Assembly (NCBI GenBank): GCA_017556845.1
Contig: JAFYMA010000074.1
Coordinates: 1-7,496, forward strand
Length of the DNA stretch: 7,496 nt
Reading direction: 5' to 3'
Source: Clostridia bacterium
GTDB lineage: Bacteria > Bacillota > Clostridia > Oscillospirales > CAG-272
Of the stretch, positions 1-6,800 are shown piece after piece. Each line of letters starts with the position of its first letter. Positions within the stretch are counted from its first letter, which is position 1. Below the pieces are notes generated by a model that was not told the DNA's origin, ran no database searches, and saw only the letters and a program-made list of their open reading frames with translations. The position numbers and the translations under genes were made by a program.

Positions 1-310
1 GCCAACGCAAAGCCAGCGTCTGCTGACGGTCGGCACGAACCTCCATAGGCACCTGGTAGGTAGAACCACCTACGCGGCGAGCCTTAACTTCCAGCTCGGG
101 CTTGATGTTGTCAAGCGCATTCTGGAACACTTCCAGGGGATTCTTACCGGATTTTGTTTCAACGATCGTAAAAGCATCGTATACGATCTTCTGTGCAACG
201 CCCTTCTTGCCGTCATACATTATATTATTGATAAGCTTTGTTACGAGCTTAGAATTATAAAGCGGATCCGGCAGAACGTCTCTTTTTGATATCTGACCTC
301 TTCTCGGCAC
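1..310 (-). CDS. rpsG: 30S ribosomal protein S7, N-terminal 103 residues (cut by window edge)
   Basis: S7 binds the 3' major domain of 16S rRNA and starts assembly of the small-subunit head. The visible protein begins MPRRGQISKRDVLPDPLYNS and continues through the family hallmarks LINNIMYDGKK (27-37), KPELEVKARRVGGSTYQVP (70-88) and QQTLALRW (96-103). These align without gaps to my memory of Bacillus S7. About 103 of roughly 156 residues are present; the C-terminal part lies beyond position 1. The start is GTG at 310-308, chosen because it gives the canonical N-terminus and sits 8 bases after a strong AAGGAGGG ribosome binding site. An ATG further upstream in another frame lacks that support. 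It follows rpsL after a 164-base gap and is probably cotranscribed with it. The identification is essentially certain. Confidence 0.98.
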   Translation of the reverse strand, partial: MPRRGQISKRDVLPDPLYNSKLVTKLINNIMYDGKKGVAQKIVYDAFTIVETKSGKNPLEVFQNALDNIKPELEVKARRVGGSTYQVPMEVRADRQQTLALRW

Positions 311-318
311 TGTATCTT

Positions 319-326
319 CCCTCCTT
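319..326 (-). promoter_or_regulatory. Ribosome binding site of rpsG (fixes the GTG start)
   Basis: The minus strand reads AAGGAGGG, a near-perfect Shine-Dalgarno sequence, 8 bases before GTG at 310. It justifies the non-ATG start and is the strongest such site in the window. Confidence 0.85.
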
Positions 327-399
327 CATTAATATTCATGATATCATAGGTACTCGAAAGTGTAACTTTTCGTCCGTGCAGAAGCTGTCGAACAATAAT

Positions 400-426
400 A
401 AACACCTTATTTTTGAATAAAGGTTT
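400..426 (-). promoter_or_regulatory. AT-rich stem-loop in the rpsL-rpsG spacer
   Basis: On the minus strand AAACCTTTATT pairs with AATAAGGTGTTT around a CAAA loop. This gives 11 pairs with one bulged T and one G-U pair, followed by ATTATTGTT. It lies 48 bases after the rpsL stop and about 90 bases before the rpsG start. It could be a partial terminator that lowers rpsG relative to rpsL, an mRNA processing site, or part of a translational control element. The rest of the 311-474 spacer holds the rpsG ribosome binding site and a TATGAT hexamer near 341-346 with no usable -35, so I do not call a promoter there. The pairing is seen directly; the role is inference. Confidence 0.4.
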
Positions 427-474
427 GTCCTTTGGCTTATGCATGTCTAAAAGTGAACTTTGTAACCTTCAGGC

Positions 475-894
475 TTATTTGCCTGCTTTTGCTCTCTTTG
501 CGCCGTAGAGCGAACGGCTCTGGTTTCTCTTCGCTACGCCCTGCGTATCGAGAGTACCTCTGATGATGTGGTAACGTACACCGGGAAGGTCACGTACACG
601 GCCGCCGCGGATAAGAACGACGGAGTGCTCCTGAAGGTTATGACCGATACCGGGAATGTAGCACGTAGCTTCGTAACCGTTTACGAGCTTAACTCTTGCG
701 ATCTTACGGATAGCCGAGTTAGGCTTCTTCGGTGTAGCTGTTGTTACCTTTGTGCAAACGCCTCTCTTTTGAGGTGAGCTTTGGTCGGTTGCGCGCTTCT
801 TAAGGGAGTTGTAGCCCTTCTGCAAAGCGGGAACTTTGGACTTGTATCTTTTGTCCTGACGACCGTTTTTAACCAATTGGTTAAAGGTAGGCAT
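475..894 (-). CDS. rpsL: 30S ribosomal protein S12
   Basis: S12 sits at the decoding centre of the 30S subunit and helps set translational accuracy. The 139-residue protein is complete, beginning MPTFNQLVKNGR. The key motifs are SSPQKRGVCTKV (39-50), TPKKPNSA (54-61), GIGHNLQEHSVVLIRGGRV (82-100) and DLPGVRYH (102-109). The segment around residues 26-38, absent from E. coli S12, is typical of Firmicutes. The accuracy loop lysine (K43 in E. coli numbering) is kept as K56. The second classic position, K88, is arginine here (R101; codon CGT at 594-592). D102, the residue that RimO methylthiolates in other bacteria, is present. The ATG at 894 is preceded by AAAGGAG at 904-910, 9 bases away. The gene lies 78 bases after the L7Ae-like gene and upstream of rpsG, the standard str operon order. 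Confidence 0.99.
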   Translation of the reverse strand: MPTFNQLVKNGRQDKRYKSKVPALQKGYNSLKKRATDQSSPQKRGVCTKVTTATPKKPNSAIRKIARVKLVNGYEATCYIPGIGHNLQEHSVVLIRGGRVRDLPGVRYHIIRGTLDTQGVAKRNQSRSLYGAKRAKAGK

Positions 895-929
895 TCCAAA
901 AAACTCCTTTCTTCAAAAATAAAATGTTT

Positions 930-960
930 ATTATATACCAACATACAGACGAGCTGTAAT
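930..960 (-). promoter_or_regulatory. Possible weak internal promoter upstream of rpsL
   Basis: In the gap between the L7Ae-like gene and rpsL the minus strand has a perfect TATAAT (935-930). It is preceded after 19 bases by ATTACA (960-955), which matches the -35 consensus at 4 of 6 positions. The long spacer makes it weak at best. If active it would start transcripts around 923, close to the rpsL ribosome binding site. The AT-rich gap could produce such a hexamer by chance. Confidence 0.3.
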
Positions 961-972
961 GAAAGTATCCGT

Positions 973-1233
973 TTATTTTCCGTCCTTCAGAACACAGCAG
1001 ACACTGCACGGCACCTCAATGCCGCACAAATCGCCGAGCTGTTCCATGGTGTATTCAAGGTTGACGGTGACCTTTGACAATGCGGCTTTTTCCGTAATGT
1101 CATATTTTATATGCTCGTCGGCATCGTTTGCGAGAAATACCTTTGAAGCATTTCCTTTTTTCAAAGCCTTGCGGACTGTATTAAAGCCTACTGCCGACAA
1201 ACGGTGAGATAGGGCGTTATGGCTTGCTTCCAT
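973..1233 (-). CDS. ybxF: L7Ae/YbxF-family K-turn RNA-binding protein
   Basis: This small (86-residue) protein belongs to the ribosomal L7Ae/L30e/Gadd45 fold family, whose members bind kink-turn RNA. Firmicutes carry one copy just upstream of rpsL, as here; B. subtilis YbxF is about 82 residues. Conserved blocks are VRKALKKGNASKVFLANDAD (20-39) and EQLGDLCGIEVPCSV (64-78), the latter matching the family's KLG-ACGIEV signature. The RNA-contact motif reads GFNTVRK (16-22), with Asn18 and Lys22 at the positions used by archaeal L7Ae. The start at 1233 is preferred: it has a GAAAGGG-like site at 1242-1248, 8 bases upstream. A longer reading from GTG at 1293 would begin between the -35 and -10 of the promoter, so that mRNA could not encode it. 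Its exact role in bacteria is unsettled. Four cysteines (70, 76, 79, 80) near the C-terminus show no clear metal-site pattern. Confidence 0.93.
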   Translation of the reverse strand: MEASHNALSHRLSAVGFNTVRKALKKGNASKVFLANDADEHIKYDITEKAALSKVTVNLEYTMEQLGDLCGIEVPCSVCCVLKDGK

Positions 1234-1274
1234 ATCTTTAACCCTTTCAAAATATCTGAACACACACGCAAGGT

Positions 1275-1303
1275 ATCTTAACACAATACGCACGTTTTGT
1301 CAA
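1275..1303 (-). promoter_or_regulatory. Sigma-A-type promoter for the ybxF-rpsL-rpsG operon
   Basis: The minus strand carries a perfect TTGACA (1303-1298), a 17-base spacer and TAAGAT (1280-1275), which matches TATAAT at 4 of 6 positions. Transcription should begin near 1268, giving a leader of about 35 bases before the L7Ae-like ATG at 1233. Perfect -35 and ideal spacing just ahead of a ribosomal operon make this the best promoter in the window. It implies that S12 and S7 need not depend on read-through from rpoBC. No obvious leader hairpin or operator is seen between the start point and the gene. Confidence 0.7.
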
Positions 1304-1324
1304 GTACAAGCTATCGGATATTAG

Positions 1325-1353
1325 CTAAAATTATTTATTCGTTAACAATAAAT
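1325..1353 (-). terminator. Weak candidate terminator after the 808-residue protein gene
   Basis: Directly after the TAA stop (1356-1354) the minus strand has ATTTATT, the loop GTTAACG, then AATAAAT, followed by AATTTTAG. The 7-pair stem is entirely A-T and the T-tract is short, so it would be a poor intrinsic terminator. Its position, between a stop codon and a good promoter, is the main reason for listing it. Confidence 0.25.
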
Positions 1354-3780
1354 TTACTCTTGTGTGCTATTTTCATCCTGCTGTTGAGCTTCTGTCTTTT
1401 TATTTTTGCGTACTATGTAAAATATTGCAAATCCTATCACCACAGCAAGTGCCAAGCCGAACGATATGATATACGCAGAATACTCACTTATCTGTATTTT
1501 ATCTTTTGAGGATTGTGGCGCGTTTTCGCTTTTATCCTCCGAATAACGTACCGAAGAAGAATAGACCGTATATTTCGCTCCGGTCGGCAACGACGCAGAA
1601 TACCGAAGTGCAAAGACTCCACTTCCCTTAAGTACGCCGTTTTCCGTACCGATATCGCCGCTTAACGTCTGAATGGTAACCTTATCCGTCACGTTTTCTG
1701 TTTTTCCGCCGTAATACACAGCGTATGCACTTAAGGTTCCTGCATCATCAACGCTTACCTTCAACTCTGAAATGTATTTTTCGATCTCGACGGCAGAACG
1801 TGTTGTAAATCCATCATATCCTGCTCCGAAATATGATGCGACCTCATCAGGCGTGTCGATTGCCTCAGGATGCACCGTGATCCCTCTTGCCGAAAGATAC
1901 GGCAAAAGAGATGCGGGAATAGCCGTTTTGCTTCCAAGATAAGACGAGCTTACACTTTGCAAATACGAATATATGTAAAACGCCCTTTGATCTTCACTGC
2001 TGTTGCTTGACGAATATGGCGTATATATACTGTTCGCTTTTATACCAAGCTCCGAATTCACATAATTGACCGTTTTTTCAGATGGCGAAAGGATAATGAC
2101 CCTTGAAAGCATTCCCGCATCCTTGATTTCAGAGGCAACCGAACGTGTTGTATACCTGCTTTCTCCAACGATGCGTACTCTGACGCAAGCATCCGGATAA
2201 TTTTCCTTCAGCGTTGAAAGAAGCTGACTTAAAGACAGGATATGTTCATCTTGCATTCTTTCGTCATTATACTTTAAGTTCAGCAATTCATCAAACGTTT
2301 TTTGTGAAATCGTAGTCTTTGATATAAATAAATCGGTTTCATCAGTATCCGAAATAACGGAAACTCCGTCGCTCGTTACACAGACGTTTACCTGTATAAC
2401 TTGCACTCCCTTATTGAGCGCCGATCGTATGGCTTTAAGCGAATTTTTCACTCCGGCGTTTACATCACCGCCGTCCGATACTACTATCGGGGCTCTGAAT
2501 ACCGTATCATCGGTATATTTTTCAATGTAACGGACCGCCTTTTCGCCGTCACTGCAAACTATACCGTTTGATCCGTTTTTCAAACAAGCAAATATCTCGT
2601 CATCAGTAGTGCCGGCACACTGAGAAAAAACAGTTATCAGCCTTGCACGCAAGGAACGAACAGTTTTTTCGTTTATTCTACCCGAAACGATTACGGCATC
2701 GCACCCGACTTTAACAGCTCTTTCATACAGATCGTCCGCATTTACCGTTATAGACGAAGATGCGTCAATAACGCCCTTAAGATACACGGAACTTTTTCTG
2801 CATATCTGTATCAGCTCTTCCTTGGACGATATAATAAAGCCATCCTTTACGCCGTTTTCCAAAAGCCATTCACTTAAAGCTTTGGCAGACGTCTCATCAT
2901 TGACTGAAAATGCGGGAATTACTGTACCTTTGTTAAGCTCATAACGTATTTGAAGCTCATCTGTAACGCCGTTGTTTCCGAAAACGCACAGCTTTTCATT
3001 ACTTATGCCCACACGGTATATCATTACCGCACTTCGTGCATCATCGTTTGAAAATCTGATATTTCTGCCGTTATCATAAGAAATAACGATCGGAGGATTT
3101 TTAATTCCCGTTTTCGGAACATAAATATGGTTATTAAACGACTCCGACAGTCTTTTTCCGATATATTCGGAATTCGACAATTTAACATTGTCTATATATG
3201 CCGTCGCACCTTTTGCCTGAAAAGCTATTTTCCCGTCAACTCTGTTTTTTAAAGCACATTCAATAACACAGTCGCCGTTTATGAGCGCAAACGCCTTTCC
3301 TTCGCTTACTGCTACAGTTACAAAAAGCTCTCCTGCAAGCGTAATTTGATGCGAAAAAATGACCTCGTGCACCGTATCATTAACGAAATAAGCCAACTGA
3401 ATACGATCGGAAAAATACATCACCTTGTAACAGTCGCTTTCCGTGTCAGAAGCACCGAACGCAACTCCGATATAATCGTTTTCACTCAGATCATCAGCAT
3501 TAAGATCAAATTCCAACACAAATTCACTGTCGCACAAAAACGGCAATACCGCTTGCGTTACAGGCGGATAAAGCGTACCGCCGTTCAATTTCAAAGTGCC
3601 GTTTTCAACCGTAACCGTTCCGTCGCCATCAGTCACATCATAATATTCAAGATATGAAGGATCGGAAAAAGCACATTCGTACGTTTCATCCGTTGCAAAG
3701 GCGAACGCAGGGGCAAGAGCTCCAAGAAAAAGTAAAACTGCGGTAAAAGCACATATATATTTTCTAATAATTTTTTTCAT
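1354..3780 (-). CDS. Exported, membrane-anchored protein with a degenerate glycerophosphodiesterase (GDPD) domain
   Basis: This 808-residue protein has no function I can assign. Regions in order: signal peptide 1-29, cleaving after AFA (27-29); beta-sandwich domain about 33-202, ending GKIAFQAKGATAYIDNVKLS, like concanavalin-type (DUF1080/LamG-like) domains; linker 203-285; alpha/beta region about 286-428, resembling the segment before the catalytic domain in clostridial membrane GDPDs (LRARLITVF, NGSNGIVCSD); degenerate GDPD barrel about 429-671; beta-rich, possibly Ig-like domain 672-748; polar linker; one transmembrane helix about 769-790; basic tail RKNKK to residue 808. Most of it should face outside the cell. 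In the barrel, the HRG motif is SDG (435-437), PENT is VKNS (444-447), the metal-binding E and D are Q463 and N465, and the second catalytic His is S477. D471-G472 and the fold pattern survive. It is therefore probably non-catalytic and may bind a ligand or wall polymer. The ATG at 3780 has no visible Shine-Dalgarno sequence and follows a strong hairpin. The reading frame is intact over 2.4 kb, so it is under protein-level selection rather than decaying. Confidence 0.9.
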   Translation of the reverse strand: MKKIIRKYICAFTAVLLFLGALAPAFAFATDETYECAFSDPSYLEYYDVTDGDGTVTVENGTLKLNGGTLYPPVTQAVLPFLCDSEFVLEFDLNADDLSENDYIGVAFGASDTESDCYKVMYFSDRIQLAYFVNDTVHEVIFSHQITLAGELFVTVAVSEGKAFALINGDCVIECALKNRVDGKIAFQAKGATAYIDNVKLSNSEYIGKRLSESFNNHIYVPKTGIKNPPIVISYDNGRNIRFSNDDARSAVMIYRVGISNEKLCVFGNNGVTDELQIRYELNKGTVIPAFSVNDETSAKALSEWLLENGVKDGFIISSKEELIQICRKSSVYLKGVIDASSSITVNADDLYERAVKVGCDAVIVSGRINEKTVRSLRARLITVFSQCAGTTDDEIFACLKNGSNGIVCSDGEKAVRYIEKYTDDTVFRAPIVVSDGGDVNAGVKNSLKAIRSALNKGVQVIQVNVCVTSDGVSVISDTDETDLFISKTTISQKTFDELLNLKYNDERMQDEHILSLSQLLSTLKENYPDACVRVRIVGESRYTTRSVASEIKDAGMLSRVIILSPSEKTVNYVNSELGIKANSIYTPYSSSNSSEDQRAFYIYSYLQSVSSSYLGSKTAIPASLLPYLSARGITVHPEAIDTPDEVASYFGAGYDGFTTRSAVEIEKYISELKVSVDDAGTLSAYAVYYGGKTENVTDKVTIQTLSGDIGTENGVLKGSGVFALRYSASLPTGAKYTVYSSSVRYSEDKSENAPQSSKDKIQISEYSAYIISFGLALAVVIGFAIFYIVRKNKKTEAQQQDENSTQE

Positions 3781-3792
3781 ATTAATAAAGTG

Positions 3793-3834
3793 CGAGGGCG
3801 ATCCGCGGAATCGTATTCCGCAGGATAGCCCCCG
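3793..3834 (-). terminator. Strong hairpin between rpoC and the next gene: terminator or attenuator
   Basis: On the minus strand the inner stem GCGGAAT/ATTCCGC closes a 3-base loop. It stacks, past one bulged T, on ATCC/GGAT, then past a T-C mismatch on GGGGGC/GCCCTC and one more G-C pair. One outer pair is a G-U wobble on the minus strand but an A-C mismatch on the plus strand, so the structure favours minus-strand RNA. It begins 11 bases after the rpoC stop and is followed by CACTTTATTAAT, a weak U-tract, immediately before the next gene's ATG. It is likely a terminator or attenuator of the rpoBC transcript. It could instead be a 5' leader structure of the downstream gene. Confidence 0.55.
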
Positions 3835-3845
3835 TCTGTTCAGGT

Positions 3846-6800
3846 TTAATTGTTATTCGTACCGTACATTTCGTCAAATTCGGGGGTTTTGTCAACCTCT
3901 ATGCTACGGTATTTTTCCATACCTGTTCCGGCAGGAATAAGCTTACCGATAATAACGTTCTCCTTAAGACCCATAAGGTGATCGACCTTACCTCTGATAG
4001 CCGCATCTGTGAGCACCTTCGTCGTTTCCTGGAAGGAAGCTGCCGACAGGAATGACTCTGTTCCGAGTGAAGCCTTTGTGATACCGAGGAGCACAGGCTC
4101 TGCCGTAGCAAGTCTGAGCATCGTCTCACCTGCATCAATACGAGCCTGAATAGCTTCGTTCTCATTGCGGAATTCGCTTATATCTACCTGTGAGCCGGAA
4201 AGCATGGATGTATCTCCCGGATCATCTATACGCAATTTTCTCGTCATCTGACGTGTAATTACCTCGATGTGCTTATCGTTGATGTCAACGGACTGACTGC
4301 GGTAAACCTTCTGAACCTCTGTGATGATATAATCATAAACAGCAGAAAGTCCCTTTGTGGCAAGAATATCAGCAGGAGCCTTGCTACCCTCTGACATAGG
4401 CTCACCCTTGAATACCGTATCGCCGTCTTTAACAGTGATAGGCATAATGTTGTCAATATTCGTAGTCCACGTTTCACCGGAAGGACTCGTTACAGTAACC
4501 TTTCTTGCGCGCTTTGTTTCCACGATAGAAACTACACCGTCAAGCTCTGCAACAACAGCAGCCTTCTTAGGTCTGCGAGCCTCAAACAGCTCTTCGACAC
4601 GGGGAAGACCCTGCGTAATGTCCGAACCTGCGATACCGCCCGTATGGAACGTACGCATCGTAAGCTGTGTACCGGGCTCACCGATCGACTGAGCAGCTAT
4701 GATACCGACCGCTTCGCCGACGCTTACAGGCTTCGTTGTAGCAAGGTCCATACCGTAGCAGTGAGCGCAAACGCCGTGACGTGCCTGGCACTTGAGCACG
4801 GAGCGGATCTCTACCTGAGTTATACCTGCATTGATTATGCGATCGCACATTTCATCGTCAAGCATAACGTCTGCATCCGCTATTACCTCGCCAGTCGCAG
4901 GATCAACAACGGGATGTACAGTATATCTGCCGAAAAGTCTTTCCTTGAACTTTTCGATAGTTTCGTTGCCGTTTCTGATCTCAGAAACAACAAGTCCTTC
5001 TTTTGCACCGCAGTTTTCTTCGTAAATAATTACCTCCTGCGATACGTCAACAAGACGTCTTGTAAGGTAACCTGAGTCAGCAGTACGCAAAGCCGTATCG
5101 GCAAGTGACTTACGTGAACCTCTTGCACCGATAAAGTAATCAAGGACGTTAAGACCCTCACGGAAGTTCGATTTGATCGGAATTTCCATCGTCTTACCGC
5201 TCGTAGCAAACATAAGTCCACGCATACCTGCGAGCTGACGCATCTGCTTGATACTACCGCGGGCTCCGGAGTCACTCATCATCTTGATGGGGTTATAAAG
5301 GTCAAGTCCCGCCTGCAAAGCATCGGTAACCTCTTTCGTCGTTATTTCCCACGTCTTAACTACCGCATTGTATCTTTCTTCATCGGTCATAACACCCTTA
5401 TTGAAGAAGTCCGTGATCTGCTCAACGCGATCCTCCGCCTTTGCAATAAGCATAGGCTTCTGCTTAGGAATCGTCATGTCAGGAACGGATATGGAGATAG
5501 CTCCGCGCGTGGAGTACTTAAAGCCCATAGCCTTGATCTGGTCAAGAACTACCGCTGTAACGGACGGGCCGTGCTTTTTGATACATCTGTCAACGATCTC
5601 GCCGAGCTTGCCCTTTGTAGCTACGAACGTAACCTCAAGGTCAAGACAATGCTCAGGATCGTTTCTGTCTACCCAACCAAGATCCTGGGGAATATTCTCA
5701 TTAAATATAAGTCTGCCGAGCGTAGCATCGATGATACCCGTCTTTACGACGCCGTTGATCTCTTTGCTTACTCTTACCTTGATAGGCGTATGGAGCGTTA
5801 TGCACTTGTTTTCGTAAGCCATTACAGCTTCATCAAAGTTCATATATACGCTGCCTCTGCCAAGGCATGACTCTTCATAGAATTTTACGGTATATCTGCC
5901 GTATTTTTCATCATTATCTGCGGGAATTCCGCCGATAGATGCCTTATACGCTTCATATTCGTCAAGCTCTGCATCACTTGCCGCAAGTGTGAGGTAGTAT
6001 GAACCAAGGACCATATCCTGAGAAGGAACTGCTACCGCACGTCCGTCAACGGGCTTCAACAGGTTTGATGATGAAAGCATAAGGAATCTTGCCTCAGCCT
6101 GAGCCTCTACAGACAGAGGAACGTGAACAGGCATCTGGTCACCGTCAAAGTCAGCGTTGAACGCCGAGCATACCAACGGGTGAAGCTTTATTGCTCTGCC
6201 GTCAACCAACACAGGCTCGAACGCCTGAATGGAAAGACGGTGAAGTGTAGGCGCACGGTTAAGAAGAACGGGGTGCTCCTTGATAACGCTTTCAAGAGCG
6301 TCCCATACGAAGCTTTCTACCTTATCGACCTTTTTCTTTGCATCCTTTATGTTAGTAGCCTTCTGAGTTTCAACAAGACGCTTCATTACGAAGGGCTTGA
6401 AAAGCTCCAGTGCCATTTCCTTAGGAAGACCGCACTGATATATCTTCAATTCAGGACCTACGACGATAACCGAACGTCCGGAATAGTCAACACGCTTACC
6501 GAGAAGGTTCTGACGGAAGCGTCCCTGCTTACCTCTGAGCATTTCGGAAAGTGATTTAAGAGGTCTGTTGTTAGGACCCGTAACGGGCTTTCCGCGTCTG
6601 CCGTTGTCTATAAGCGCGTCTACGGCTTCCTGAAGCATACGCTTTTCGTTGCGTATGATTATTTCGGGAGCCTGAAGCTCCATAAGCTTCTTAAGACGGT
6701 TGTTTCTGTTTATTACTCTGCGATACAGGTCGTTGAGGTCAGACGTTGCAAATCTGCCGCCGTCGAGCTGTACCATAGGACGTATCTCCGGAGGAATTAC

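Noticed and set aside
241..444. 67-residue minus-strand frame crossing the rpsG start
   Set aside because: It overlaps rpsG in another frame, has no ribosome binding site and resembles nothing; rpsG is certain.
744..944. 66-residue minus-strand frame overlapping the rpsL start
   Set aside because: Out-of-frame shadow of rpsL with no independent support.
1234..1293. N-terminal extension of the L7Ae-like gene starting at GTG 1293
   Set aside because: The GTG lies between the -35 and -10 of the predicted promoter, the extra residues do not resemble the family, and the ATG at 1233 has its own ribosome binding site.
1309..1326. Small inverted repeat AGCTA/TAGCT upstream of the str promoter
   Set aside because: Only five pairs with an 8-base loop; expected by chance and too weak to call an operator or terminator.
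1768..2499. Active glycerophosphodiester phosphodiesterase
   Set aside because: The fold pattern fits, but the catalytic His residues and metal ligands are all substituted, so an enzyme call is not supported.
3346..3657. 103-residue plus-strand frame opposite the exported-protein gene
   Set aside because: It is antisense to an intact 808-codon frame with a clear signal peptide and domains, and has no features of its own.
4644..5075. Long plus-strand open frames opposite rpoC (also 5368-5817, 6123-6554 and others)
   Set aside because: They lie antisense to a certain, highly conserved gene, lack ribosome binding sites or recognisable motifs, and are explained by the codon bias of rpoC.
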